Of a DNA stretch of 64,000 nucleotides, positions 20,341 to 31,661 are shown piece by piece. Made by a program: the position numbers and the translations under genes. Source of the stretch: Thermothielavioides terrestris NRRL 8126 (lineage: Eukaryota > Ascomycota > Sordariomycetes > Sordariales > Chaetomiaceae). The notes beneath the pieces were generated by a model. It saw only the letters and a list, made by a program, of their open reading frames with translations. It was not told where the DNA came from and made no database searches. Position 1 is the stretch's first letter, and each line of letters begins with the position of its first letter. The stretch lies in assembly GCF_000226115.1 (NCBI RefSeq), contig NC_016462.1, positions 1,860,001-1,924,000 of the forward strand. The letters run 5' to 3'.

Positions 20341-21888
20341 TTACGACGACGCAGCCGCTGACGTCGCCGCGGCCGTGGCCGAGGCAGAAGACGTCCCAGT
20401 CACGGTGACGACCTCGTCCGGCGGGCAGGCGTCGTCCGACTCGCCCGCGGCGGCGCTGGTGCCGGTCGCGGTGGCACCGGCGGTGGTGGTGGCGGCAGCG
20501 TCCTGCGAAGAGGCATCGCTAGCGACGGACGTAGCGGCTGCAGTAGCAGTGGCGGCGGTGGCGGCGGTGGAGGTGGAGGTGACGGTCACGATCGTCTCGG
20601 TCGAGCAGGCCTCCTCGCCGCTGGCGCTGTCACCGGTGTTGCTGCCGGTGTCGCTGCCGGTGTCGTCGCCGGTGCTGGCGCTGTTCGTGTTGCCCACGAC
20701 GATGCTGGTCTGGTTGCTGGCGCTCGTGGACGCGGCGGAAGAGGCGGCGGCGGCGGTCTGGGTGGTGGTGGTGGCGGCGGCGGCGTTCGCGCCCGTCACG
20801 GTCACGTAGACGGTCGAGGCCGGCTCCGTCACCGTGACGGTCACGGCGCTGGCGGAGCAGTCGCAGACGCCGTTGCCGCTGCCGTTACCGCTGCCACTGT
20901 TGCTACCGCTGCTGCTGCCGCTGCCGCTGCTGTTGCCGTTGTCGTTGCCGTTGCCGCTGCCGCTGCTGCTGTTGCCGCTGCTGCCGCTGCCGCTGTTGCT
21001 ACCGCTGCCGCTACCGCTACCGCTGCCGCTACCGCTACCGCTGTTGCTGCCAGCGCCGGCCGCCACACCGGTGGCCGTGGCTCTGTGCATGGTGACGGTG
21101 CGCGTGCCAGTCGAGGTCACGGTCTTGGTGGTCGTCGTGTCCTGCCCGCCCGCCACGTTGGTCGAGACCGCCGCAACGCCGCTCTCGGACAGAGTGTTGG
21201 TGACAACCTGGACAGTGGTGGACTTGACAGTGGACTCGATCGTGGTAGTGATGACCTGGCCGCCACCCTTGCCGTTACCGCCACGGAGAGTCATGGTAAC
21301 AACCTTGGTGATGGTCATGGTGGCAACCTTGGTCTCGGTCGAGGTCGAGACGCCGACCTGGGCAGCAGCGGTGGCGGTCGTAGCGGCGCTCGCCGGAGGC
21401 TGGGTCAGGGTGCTGCCGGTGATGATACCCTTGGAGGCGTCCGACAGGACGCTAGACGAGATGGACGGCGCGGCAGTGACGGGGCAAACGACCGTGGTCA
21501 AGACGATGGTGTCGGTGACCAGGACGGTGGAGAGAGCCTCGCTGGGCAGCTTGGTGACGTCCTGACTCCTTGCAGGGCAGTTGGTCACTTCAGGGGCACA
21601 AGAGATGATGGTGCGCACCGAGGTTGTAGACACGGTCAGAGTGGTAATGCCGGCCGCGGTAGCGTTGGTTGGGAACGGGGCAGCGCTGGTGACGACAGTC
21701 GCCGCCGCGGCAGACGAGACCCCAGTGGATAACGGGATCGATCCGGTGGACTGCAAGGCAGCACCGGCATTGTCAGGGACGAGGGCTGTGGATGTTGTGT
21801 TGTCACGCCTATGCCGCAGATAGCGCGGGTGCGAAAAGGCAGATGTGAGGACGGCGAAGAGGCCGAGGGTGAGAGTGGCGGCCTTCAT
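20341..21888 (-). CDS. Secreted Ser/Thr/Gly-rich cell-surface protein
   Basis: An intronless ORF of 515 residues. Residues 1-19 (MKAATLTLGLFAVLTSAFS) form a signal peptide, followed by a dibasic RHRRD that could be a processing site. The rest is dominated by Thr, Ser, Ala and Val with many TVTVT, TTTK and STVKSTT blocks, suggesting heavy O-mannosylation. A central block (about 275-345) is a nearly pure Gly-Ser/Asn-Ser repeat. Only a few cysteines occur (CAPEVTNCPARS, VCPV, CDCS, EEACSTE, DDACPPDE), spaced as if each module had a small disulphide motif. No hydrophobic C-terminal GPI-anchor signal is seen; it ends SAAASS. Likely located in the cell wall or matrix, function unknown. A possible TATA-like CATATAGC lies about 330 bp upstream on the minus strand. 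Confidence 0.75.
   Translation of the reverse strand: MKAATLTLGLFAVLTSAFSHPRYLRHRRDNTTSTALVPDNAGAALQSTGSIPLSTGVSSAAAATVVTSAAPFPTNATAAGITTLTVSTTSVRTIISCAPEVTNCPARSQDVTKLPSEALSTVLVTDTIVLTTVVCPVTAAPSISSSVLSDASKGIITGSTLTQPPASAATTATAAAQVGVSTSTETKVATMTITKVVTMTLRGGNGKGGGQVITTTIESTVKSTTVQVVTNTLSESGVAAVSTNVAGGQDTTTTKTVTSTGTRTVTMHRATATGVAAGAGSNSGSGSGSGSGSGSGSNSGSGSSGNSSSGSGNGNDNGNSSGSGSSSGSNSGSGNGSGNGVCDCSASAVTVTVTEPASTVYVTVTGANAAAATTTTQTAAAASSAASTSASNQTSIVVGNTNSASTGDDTGSDTGSNTGDSASGEEACSTETIVTVTSTSTAATAATATAAATSVASDASSQDAAATTTAGATATGTSAAAGESDDACPPDEVVTVTGTSSASATAAATSAAASS
20865..21056 (-). repeat. Gly-Ser coding microsatellite-like tract
   Basis: Runs of GGT/GGC-AGC/AAC triplet pairs encode (GS)n, broken by Asn and Asp codons. 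On the plus strand it reads as (GCCGCT)n variants. Such hexamer tracts expand and contract easily. Confidence 0.8.
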
Positions 21889-23739
21889 CTTGGTGATGTT
21901 GAGACGTGTTCCCCAGGGCGTCGGTGTTCCTTTCTGTCGATGCTGCGCCAGGCGAACAGAGTGGTCAAAGAGCGAGAAAAGCGAGGGTCAACTTCGCGGA
22001 AGGCCAGCAAACACAGCTTGCTCGCAGTTGTAAGAAGAGAACGTAGATACAGTGAGCAACAGAGAAGTGAAAGTCAGCGAGCAGGCAAGCCAAAGGAATG
22101 ATGCTTGACTGATGAAAGAAAGACAGTAGCACTGGCGCCAGCACGAAGTGAAGGAAGGGTGAGGAGAGAAGGAGAAGGGGCGAGACAATCGCGAGACTCT
22201 CGGTCTGCTGCTGAAGCTATATGAGCGTAGCCATTCTCCTGTCTCCGAGCCATCCAGAACATCCCACGGCATGGCCCCACGGCGTGCCGGGGGTCGAGGG
22301 TCGAGATGCATGGAACACAGCCGCCACGCCACGCCATCGAACCCCATTCGTGTACAATACACGACACAGGACACACAAGCAGCGTTGCCGAGCTTGCCAC
22401 CATGGTCTCGACCTTGAACTAGTGTAATGGAGCTCCTCGCCTCTGCATGGCCGTGCTGTCGGGCTCACTCATGGAAGAATCACAACCAGGGGTCGCCTAG
22501 CCCTGGCAGGGGGGCGGACGCAGGAACGGTGCACCTGAGACAGGAGGTCTAGCCAATCGCGGGCCGGGACGGCACCCAGATCAGGTAAAGGGGTGAGGCC
22601 CAGGGGCCAGAGCCCCCACCCGAGGGGTACAGATGAACGGGGCCCGAGAGAATCGTGGACGGCAAGATCGGACAATTGGAGATGTTCGGATGCTTTCCCT
22701 GATGGCATCATACTGTGTAGTGTGAAGATCCACTGGCTACGTGTATGCCCGGCGCATGACCGATCGCTCCGTAGCCCGCGTGTTTCCTCTTCAACCGCAG
22801 GCTGGGATCCACGGCGCAGCAAATCTTTCCTCGTCGACCGGGAACTTCGCTGCGGTGAGGCGAATCATCTTGCCCGGTATTCTGGGAAGCGCTCAGGTTA
22901 AGGTTTGGGCATTATGCATCCCGTCGAAACTCGGCTGTGTTTTCAATGCGGAGGACTTTGCCAAGGCGTCTCGTTCTGTTTCCTTGGCCAGAGTGAGAGA
23001 AGTGAGCGGCTACATCCGGCACCTCTGCGACTCCCATCAGCATCTGGCACACGGTAAAGTTCCAGGTTGGTACTGTATACGCTCCGTTGCTGCGGAGTAG
23101 CTACCGCTCGAGACGTTTCCAGGGACCACCTTTGCCTGCTGTTAGCCGACTCATTTTCTTGGCCCGTAGCCAACAGAGCTCGCTTTCATTTTATTTTACT
23201 TGTTTTCTGCGGCAGCGGCTTCGGCTTCTCATCAAGGACCGGACAGTGTCAATGTCGACCGGGCACATGGGGAAGCTGACATGTTCAAGAGCGCAGGAAA
23301 ATTGGCAGGATGCCATGTGGGCATGGGAAGGGTTTCAGCAAACGGGCCCACTTGGACCTGAAATCGCACCCTGCTGTCGGCACGAACGATGATTCGCCCC
23401 GCTTCGGCAAGAACTTTCCGCGAAGGTCCCACTCCTCAGCAGCGGTGGGGATCTCTCAACACGAAGCAGCACAAGCCTCGAACCTCCTCGAACTCTGGTG
23501 AGTCGGGCGCTCGCTCGCATGATCCGAAGCCGCCGAAAAATGGACTCGGATTGAAGCAGGCTCGGACTGGGGGATTCGATCTGCTCATCGTCCAGGCAGT
23601 GTTCACCATGAGTGCCAGCAAGCGCCCTCTTTTTAGGCCCAAATCGTCTGTATACTCGCTTTTCGCGTAGACTGTAGATCTCCCCTCTGCTTGATGGTCT
23701 CTTGCAGGGTATGGAATACTTATCCGTTCGACGTCGAGT
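21889..23739. other. Intergenic region upstream of the secreted-protein gene
   Basis: About 1.85 kb that must include the promoter of the minus-strand secreted-protein gene. Short ORFs on both strands show no family features. Nothing else recognisable is seen until the broken gene beginning at about 23,740. Confidence 0.4.
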
Positions 23740-24270
23740 TCATATAACTAACAGTCTACTGTGTAGGTTCGAAGCGTCACAGTGATCTCGAACTTTTGCA
23801 GTGAGGTATAAGTCCCAGGCGTGAGGTCCGTACTGAAGGAAGCTTTCGTCCCAACTTGCCTGACACAAAGTGTACCGGGCGGTGATAAGCGCCCCATCGC
23901 GGGTCGATCACGTCTGTGCCGAGCTGGTGGGTGAACCAGCCATTTAGGCCGCCGATCATCTGCTCTGTGGTCCAGGTGAAATCCCTTGACTACAAACGAA
24001 TAATTAACAGAAAAAGGGAAAGAATAACTTACGGACGTTGAGGCACGGAATGTGTCGCTGTCTCTGCTTGCGTTTTCTGCCCGAACAGCCCGGCGCTGCT
24101 GGCACCAGCCAATGGGAAGTTGACAGCGTCAGACTCGGAAAGAGCAGGTGATCAACTGGGCTCAGACGATGTTGTCATCGCCTCTTCAAGCGAGGTTATC
24201 TCTCAAGCACCTTCCTCAAAGAGGTTAATCAGCAAGCCAAAGCCCTCGGGGTTGGGGTTATTGCTGTGAT
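23740..24270 (-). pseudogene. Broken protein-coding gene, family not recognised
   Basis: On the minus strand a protein-like frame runs from about 24,270 (NPNPEGFGLLINLFEEG) to about 24,033 and holds two in-frame TGA codons. A typical intron then follows (donor GTAAGT at 24,032, acceptor near 23,985). The next exon reads DFTWTTEQMIGGLNGWFTHQ and continues to a Pro-Arg near 23,900. There the coding-like signal moves to another frame (ITARYTLCQASWDESFLQYG) and ends at a TGA near 23,740. The codon choice and the intron boundary support a former gene. Two stops, a frame change and no visible start argue it is dead. I cannot name the product. It sits within the 2.7 kb between two divergent genes. 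Confidence 0.45.
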
Positions 24271-24610
24271 CTTTCCTCTTTCACCAATAGCAGGTGCAAT
24301 GCAATAACTAAACCGTTATCGCCTCTCTGGCTCAACGCGGCATGGAGCTTCCCGACCGCCGGCTTCCGACCGGTTTTGGCGTTGTAGAGTTCTTTCACTA
24401 ATCACTAATCAGTCGGTGCTGGCCCGTTCCATATTCCATCCGGAGCGCACCTGCGGACGAGTGCAGCTCACCGCGGCCGGCTGTTCTTGTTTCCCTAGCA
24501 TTGTTTCCTTGATTCTTTACTGTGAACCGTTGTGGGTTGTTGTTTATTTGTAATACTCCGATGCCGTTAATCCGCCCGGTTTTGGTCTTCTCAGCCCAGC
24601 TCTAAACGCC
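24271..24610. promoter_or_regulatory. Upstream region of the gamma-glutamyltransferase gene
   Basis: About 340 bp directly before the GGT start. It contains AT-richer stretches (TTGTTTATTTGTAATACTCC near 24,540) and otherwise nothing I can identify. Promoter role is inferred from position. Confidence 0.35.
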
Positions 24611-26807
24611 ATGCGTGAGTCCAACAGAGCACAGACAAATAAAAAGGAAAAAAGGTGAACTTGGCGCTAACTCCTCCCTAGGCCGTCCGTGTTTACTCCC
24701 CGTTGCCTGCTGGCTGTCCTTGCTCTCTGAGCTCGCTCCGGCCTCGGCCTTCCCCATCTCGTACCAGGGGGTCCTCTCCAACCAGTCTGGGTCCGGTGGC
24801 AGCAGAGGCGCTGTCGCGAGTGAAAGCTCGATATGCTCCAAAATCGGGATAGACACTCTTGCGATGGGCGTGAGTGAGCCTTTTTCCGGGCCAATTCCCT
24901 TGGCCATTTCCAGCTGACGATACGTCTAGGGGTCGGCCGCCGATGCCATGGTGGCGACCACGCTTTGCGTGGGGACCGTGGGCATGTACCATTCCGGCAT
25001 TGGCGGCGGGGGCTTCATGCTCGTTCGTGACAGGCATGGGAGGTACGAGGCCATAGACTACAGGGAGACCGCCCCGGCTGCCGCAAGCAAGGACATGTAC
25101 GAGCACGACCAGAGAGCCAGTATGGTTGGCGGCCTGGCTGTTGCCGTCCCGGGTGAGCTCCGTGGATTGGAGTATGTCCACCGAAAATATGGCGTAAGTA
25201 CTGTGGTCTCCTGACCGATGTTGCGTTGGGTTGACCGTTCCATAGGTGCTGCCTTGGAAAACGCTTGTCATGCCTGCTGTCCGCATTGCCCGGGACGGCT
25301 TCCGGGGTGGGTATCACTCAAAGTAAACCACGCACTCAGATACCGTCTCGCTCACGACAGTGCCCCAGTCACCGAGGATCTTGTCCGCTACATGAAAGCT
25401 GCCAGTCAGAACAATACTTTCTTAGTCGACGATCCTATCTGGGCGCAAGACTTCGCCCCTAATGGTGGGTGCTTAACGTTTTCAAGCTGCCGGTCACCAC
25501 TTACAAAGTCCCAGGCACGCTTCTCCAGCTCGGCGATACTATCACTCGAAAACGCTATGCGGAGTACGTGAGCAAAAACTTCAAATGGTTTTCATTTGCT
25601 AACCCCTGCGTGTCCAAGCTCCCTTGAGAAGATTGCCAACCACGGAGTTGATGTGTTCTACGAAGGAGATCTCGGTAAGCTTGTCCATTGTGTCTTGTCT
25701 TGGAAAATGTGGGCTTACTCTTCGCAGCCAAGTCCATGATCGACTTTATTCAGAAGATGAATGGCACCATGACTCTCGACGACCTCAGGAACTATGCGGT
25801 GGAAGTGACGCCGCCCCTGACCATCACCTACGGCGATTACCGGTTATTTACAACCGGCGCCCCGAGCAGCGGCTCCATCATGTTCAGCATCATCAAGACA
25901 ATGGAGCAGTACCCGCCTGAAGATCTGGCCGACACCAATTTAACAACCCACCGCTTCGTCGAGGCCATGAAGTTCGCCTATGGAGCGCGGCTCAAACTCG
26001 GCGATCCGGACTTTGTTAAGAACACCACCGAGTATCAGAAGGAACTGTTGAGCGATAATATGGCGCATGAAATCCGCCAGCGCATCCTCGACAACCGAAC
26101 GCAACCGGTAGAGGCGTACGATCCTTTGTCGCTCTACAACCCGGAAAGCCATGGCACCTCCCACATCGTCACGGCGGATGCCTCCGGTTTGACCCTTACG
26201 TCCACAACCACCATCAACCTCCTTTTCGGCGCCCAGATCATGACCCCCGACACAGGCATCATCCTGTAAGCCAGCCCCTTTCCCTTTTTGTCTGTTAACC
26301 CCCTCCGCGCTCGTCACAGCGGCGCTAAACGAAAAAAGCAACGACGAGATGGACGACTTCTCCCAGCCCAACCGGCGCAACGCCTTCGGCTTCGCCCCGT
26401 CGCCGGCCAACTACATCGACGCGCGCAAGCGGCCGCTGTCGTCCATCACGCCCATCATCGCCGAGTTCGCGCGCAACGCGACGCTGTTCTTCGCGACCGG
26501 CGCCGCCGGCGGGTCGCGCATCATCAGCGCCACCACGCAGGTCGCCTGGGCACTGCTGGCGCGCGGCGCCGGCTTGCGCGACGCCGTGGCCGCGCCCCGC
26601 CTGCACCACCAGCTGCTGCCGGACGTGCTGCTGCTCGAGAACGGGTTCGACGCGGGCGCCGCGGCCGACCTGGCCGCCAAGGGCCACGAGGTCCAGTGGG
26701 TGGCGCCTGGGCTCAGCGCCGTGCAGGGCGTGCTGAGGAGGTGGGATGGCCGGTTTGATGCGGTCGGAGAGACGAGGCAGGCTAATAGCGCCGGGTATAC
26801 GATTTGA
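24611..26807 (+). CDS. Gamma-glutamyltransferase (glutathione hydrolase)
   Basis: Nine exons sum to 1,737 nt and 578 residues: 24611-24614, 24682-24869, 24930-25193, 25246-25310, 25361-25464, 25515-25563, 25619-25674, 25728-26265 and 26339-26807. The first exon is just ATGC. Its junction gives MRRPCLLPVACWLSLLSELA, a signal peptide. GGT cleaves the gamma-glutamyl bond of glutathione as an N-terminal-nucleophile hydrolase. The family motifs GGSAADAM, GIGGGGFML and AIDYRETAP occur in the large subunit. HGTSHI carries the autoprocessing Thr387, and NDEMDDFS and the small-subunit core follow. It probably acts in the vacuole or at the cell surface. The exon 4/5 join is the least certain. It is convergent with the alcohol dehydrogenase, 281 bp away. 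Confidence 0.9.
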
Positions 26808-27088
26808 TTTGGAGGAATGAGGCGCCCGGTGGTGGAATAGCTGGGAGAGCCCGGGAAGGATGGCTGATGATGGCGGGCATATGGGTAGTCACAGGCAAAC
26901 TTAGCAAGCAGCATTAGCACAAGCATGAGTACACAGGTTTTCCTCAGGGGTTGGCGCGTTAAGATGCGGAAACTCTGATTCAACCATGAAAAGTGCAAAC
27001 CCTGGACTCCATCCACAATCATTAGCATGCAACCATCCGTGTGAACTTTCTCATTTTTGCCACCCCCCTTTCCACCTGCTTGCTGCCT

Positions 27089-28220
27089 TCACCGGCTGGT
27101 ATCAACCACATAGCGGCCGATGACCTTGCCCTCCTTCATCAGCTGGTACACGTTCTGCAGCTCGCTGAGGCCGACCGTCTTGTAGGGCACCTTGATGAGC
27201 CCGCGCTGGAAGAAGTCGAGCGCCTCCTGCGTGTCCTGGCGGTTGCCGACGTAGCTGCCCTTGATGTTGATCATGCGGATGACCGTGTCGAACACGGGCG
27301 CGCGCAGGTACGCGCCCGCGGGGAGGCCGATGCAGACCACGGTGCCCCGGCTGCGCACGTACTCGGTCGCCTGGTGGAACGGCTTCTCCGCCACGGCCAG
27401 CAGCAGCACCGCGTGCGGGCCCAGCCCCTCGGGCGTCGCCTGCTTGACCTCCTGCACGAGGTCGCTGCTGCTGGTGAAGTCGACGTACGCCGCCGCGCCG
27501 AGCTGCCGGCAGCTCTCGCCCTTCTCGCGCCCGCCGTCGATGGCGATCACGCGCAGGCCCATGGCGCGCGCGTACTGGATGGCCATGCTGCCCAGGCCGC
27601 CGCCGGCGCCGACGATGGCGACGGTCTGGCCCGGGCGCGCGCCCGACTCCTTCAGGCCCTTGTACACGGTGATGCCGGCGCACAGGACGGGCGCGACCGC
27701 CTCGAGGTCGCACTCCTTGGGGATGCGGGCCACGTGGGCGGCCTTGGCGATGGCGTACTGCTGGAAGCTGCCGTCGACGGTGTAGCCGGACAGCAGCGCG
27801 CGCGGGCACAGCGGCTCGTCCGCCTGCATGCAGAAGGAGCAGGCAAGGCAGCTGCCGTTGAGCCACTTGATGCCGGCGTGGTCGCCGAGCTCGAGGTCCT
27901 GCACCAGCTCGCCCTTGGCCACCACCACGCCGGCGCCCTCGTGGCCGCCGACGAGCGGCAGCTTGGGCGGCAGCGGCCAGTCGCCCATCATGGCGTGCAG
28001 ATCCGTGTGGCACACGCCCGAGTACTTGACGTTGATGAGCACCTCATCCGGGCCGGGCTTCTGCACGGGGATCTTCTTGTAGACGACGGCTGTGGGGGAT
28101 TGGGGCGTCAGAGACCGCGACAGTTAATGTACAACCCGGGACGAGGGCGATTTGCTTACGGCCACCCGGCTTCTCAACCACCTGAGCCCATTGCTCGCTT
28201 GGGATCTCGAAGTTGGCCAT
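27089..28220 (-). CDS. Zinc-dependent alcohol dehydrogenase (ADH1 type)
   Basis: Two exons (28160-28220 and 27089-28089) encode 353 residues beginning [17 protein letters not shown], typical of fungal fermentative ADH. It interconverts ethanol and acetaldehyde with NAD in the cytosol. Catalytic zinc ligands are C47 and H70 with E71; structural zinc cysteines are C101, C104, C107 and C115. The Rossmann motif [10 protein letters not shown] lies near residue 180. An Asp follows the next strand (RVIAIDGG), favouring NAD over NADP. No targeting peptide is visible, so it is cytosolic. The intron donor is GTAAGC with acceptor CAG. It is convergent with the GGT gene, and its promoter lies in the 1.7-kb spacer before ARP3. 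Confidence 0.95.
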
Positions 28221-29908
28221 TGTCAAGGCTTGAGGAGCTTGAGGAGCTTGCGAGGTTTGGCGTGTGTGGTTTGCTTGTGGGGGAGAGCAGAATGTGTGTG
28301 ATGAGAACGAGATGATGATATCACTATCACTTATATCACGGGGATGGATCAACCAAAAGGTGGCAGGACAGAGCTGTTGCTGCAACACATGCGCACCGAA
28401 TGCAGCCCTTTATATCCTGTATCCATGGTTACTGCTGGTATCACGGCAGGAAACAGTTTAGACTGGTGATTGCGGAGTCTGGTTCAACACGAAGCAGGAA
28501 ACGCGAGACTGGCATAAGACGGTGCCGGAATCGGCAGGCGATCTGCAAAGCTCAACTGACGGAGCGTGGGAAGACGTCAGACAACGGATTGGAGGCCCAG
28601 AACCGGGCTCAGGTTTCGGTGGTGCGCAGTTATGCAAGGATAACTCAGCGAATGGGACGCGTGCTCCTCAGTGCTCCTCATTCTGCACGCACTGCAACAG
28701 TAGATCAGGAGACCTACACAGCAGGACTCTCTGCAAGATGCAGCCAAACCCGGTAGGTAGTTCTGGTCCGCTCGAGAGGTCCAGTTGGTGTTGCGCGTTG
28801 CAGTGGCCTGATTCTGATGTTCTCGGCAAGTACTGTACACCCCGGGCGTCTCCGGGGCAGCGGAGCCGAGCGATGAGGTGGCGCTAACTGCTGGGCGGAT
28901 TACACATTAGTTTGGGTACTTTACGTATCTTACATTCTTCCGTACTGTAACGAAACCGCACATGTCCCTTCGCTGATGAAGCCCGTCTTGCAAGGTAACT
29001 TTAACATTCACGTACCTGGACAGGACATTTCGAATGTGAAGTCATGTTTGGATCACCAGTTTTGAAGAACTGACACCCGGACTCATCGCACGAACCTCGA
29101 AAGCTTTTTACATAGTACTATCCTTCTGGACTTTGGAATAATATCCTCTCACCACTCGCACTTAATGAAAGTCCCAGACTTTACTGCCCCTGGCTAGTGA
29201 TGACGAGCGCCAGCAAACTTACCAATACCTGCCGTACCGAAGATACCTCCTTTCCGTACGGGTAACTCGCCCCGGCCGAACGCTGGTGAAACAGCGCCCG
29301 ACCGGCGGAGATCTGCAGGAAACTCTCTAGCGTGCGATGACCCCGCATTCTCAAACAGCTTCCTTCAAACGGCATCAACTAGTGACAACTTCCGCGTGTG
29401 CGAGGGAGCACCAATAGTACAGGACAGGAAGTCCAGACTTGACCGTGTGCCGTGTGAGGTGGAACCGCCTGGGTTCAGCACACCGAACCCCGCAAACCCG
29501 GGTTCCGGACGGGATCTGGATTGGCTGCAGGCCACGTTCCGCATGCCCGTTCCCCGTTTCATGCCAACGGGCACGGACTCGGGCATGGCGCATGACCCCG
29601 CGCGAGGCCGGAGACACGGAGACTAAGCCGGGCTTGGCGCCGGAGGGGCTGTCGGACAAACTTGCCGGACTTTGCAGCGGCAAGTGCAGCATGAAGAGCT
29701 CCATCGGGGGGTCATCTCAGGTCTTACACACGGTCCTGTACGGAGCACAAGTGGAAGAACGGAAAAGCATGCCAAAACTGGAATTCGTTCCCTCTTTGTC
29801 TTTTTGGCGCCGCCGCCCCGTAGAGACTCTGTGCCGCCCTCCTCCTTCCTCCCTTCATGAAACACCGCTTGCTGTCTGTCTACCCCCAAGATGAACTCAT
29901 CAATTTCC
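28221..29908. other. Intergenic region, ADH promoter side and arp3 3' flank
   Basis: About 1.7 kb. It carries the ADH promoter (TATATCAC-like sequence near 28,330 on the plus strand) and the downstream flank of arp3. CCGTACGG-type words recur near 29,255 and 29,740. Short ORFs are not protein-like. No RNA gene seen. Confidence 0.4.
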
Positions 29909-31661
29909 TTAGGAACCACCGGGGCCTCCCAGCAGGGCAAATCTCCGCACGATACCAGGACCATACTCCTGGTACTGTTTGATCCGTTAGCCGATGAGGC
30001 ACGCACGAGAGAAGTGTGAGAGAGAGAGAGCAAGAGAGAAAAGCACCATACCTCCGCCTTGGTGTGGCAGTACGACCGGAACTCGGGCGTCTGGCCGAGC
30101 AAGCTGCCGCCGAACCACGGACCGTGCCGCTGCCGCTTGTGCGTGACGACCTGCACCTCCAGCCCTCCGCTCTTGGCGCCGCCGCTGCGCAGCTCGCTCT
30201 GGCGGATCCTGGCGTCCACGAGCTGCTTGATGTCGCGCTGTAACCTGCGGCCAAAGTCCTTGTACAGCGTGCTGCCGCCCGAGAGGACGATGTTCTTGTA
30301 CAGCCCGCGGCGCACGTCGATGGGCGACGACTGGATGACGCCGTCGACCACCACAGGCAGCGGCGTCAGGAAGTCGGACGAGTAGATCTCCGGGTTGAAG
30401 AATATCTCGGGCGCGAGGAAGCGCTCGTAGCCCACGTCGACCGTGACCTGGCGCCCGCCCGGCTGCGTCACCACGTGCTTCAAGAACCGGCTGCGGTCGC
30501 GATCGTACTTGGCGAACTCGTTGACGATGTCCGGGCAGACATAGCAGTACTCCTCCTTGATCTCCTGCGCCGTCTTGAGAGACGAGTCGGGCTCGCCGCG
30601 GTCTCGGAGGAGCGACTGCACAAAGTAGGTAATGTCGCGCCCGGCAATGGGAATCGACTTGATGGACGAGCCGATGACGTAGCCCTCGGCCACCGGGATG
30701 ACGTGCGTGACACCATCACCGGAGTCGATAACGGTGCCGGTCAAGGACCTGTCTGTGACCTTTGACGATGTCCACGAGGCGGCGAGCGCCAGCACAGCCT
30801 GGACGGCAATGTAAAGACCGGCGCAGTTGAAGGATTCGAAGAAGATCTCGGCCGTGTTTTCTCGGTTCTCGGGAGGGTTCAGGGGCTGTGGCTGTGTTAA
30901 CAATCGCGTCGCGTGGATGCTCCGGGGAGGGCAGGCTGACCGGCTCGGTGAGGAGGAAGTAGTGGTCCTCCGGTTCGACCCTGAGATATTTGAAGATCGA
31001 GTTGGACCAGAACCTCTCCATGTGATCCTGCCAAGCGCAAGTCAGCTTCCTTCGTCGGAGGCCTGCCCTTCCACATTCCAGGTCAACCAACCCAGTTCTC
31101 GATCTGCCCATGCCGGATCGGATAATGCAGTCCGTAGCCTGAGAGAGTGTCAGCCTGCGTGCTGCTACCCAGCAGAGCGCGCCGGCTTACCGGGCCCGGA
31201 AGCAGCTGCGATCGCCTCGTCGCCAATGAAGAAGTCGAGGTCCTCAGTCCCGCGCTTGGCCGCCAGATGGCCTGTCGGGCCAGCTCCGCCGGTAAGGAAG
31301 GACGGCTTGTTCGCGACAGCGGGACGGCCCGAGCCCGAACCGCCGCTACCGCCAGCGGGGCCCTTGGTCGCAATCGCGGTCGGGAAGACGAACGAAGGTG
31401 AGTCGTTACCGGCGAAACCTGGGGAGTTCGCAGTCAGTCGAGGAATGTGGACAACGCGGAGTCAAAGTGAGTCTCTGGAAAGCATACCTAGCTTGGAAAA
31501 CCCCGTGCCGCTGCGGGAGCGAAAGTGTGGTCAGCGATGGCGGCCTCGGAACTTGCGCTGGCTTCCCGGCCCTCGGTTTTCCTGAGAGCGGGGCAGGGGG
31601 AGGAGGGATCTCAGCGCGGCACATACTTGTCCATGACAACGGCGGGGGTTTGGGTGGCCAT
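29909..31661 (-). CDS. arp3: Actin-related protein 3, Arp2/3 complex
   Basis: Seven exons give 439 residues, the normal Arp3 length: 31627-31661, 31488-31510, 31191-31418, 31092-31138, 30941-31027, 30052-30885 and 29909-29974. Arp3 is one of the two actin-like subunits that template branched actin filaments at cortical patches for endocytosis and hyphal growth. The N terminus reads [15 protein letters not shown] across a splice. The nucleotide-binding loops GFAGND and [12 protein letters not shown], and [16 protein letters not shown], are present. The Arp3-specific insert is the Gly/Ser-rich block [12 protein letters not shown]. The last exon encodes [18 protein letters not shown] and stops. 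Exon 2 is only 23 nt. A (GA)n run lies in the last intron near 30,018-30,030. It is divergent from the taspase-like gene. Confidence 0.95.

Noticed and set aside
27041..28315. 424-codon plus-strand ORF over the alcohol dehydrogenase gene
   Set aside because: Antisense to ADH, whose zinc ligands and Rossmann motif are on the minus strand.
29623..30903. 426-codon minus-strand ORF that includes most of ARP3
   Set aside because: It reads through the last ARP3 intron and continues into non-coding sequence. Splicing gives the conserved Arp3 C terminus instead.
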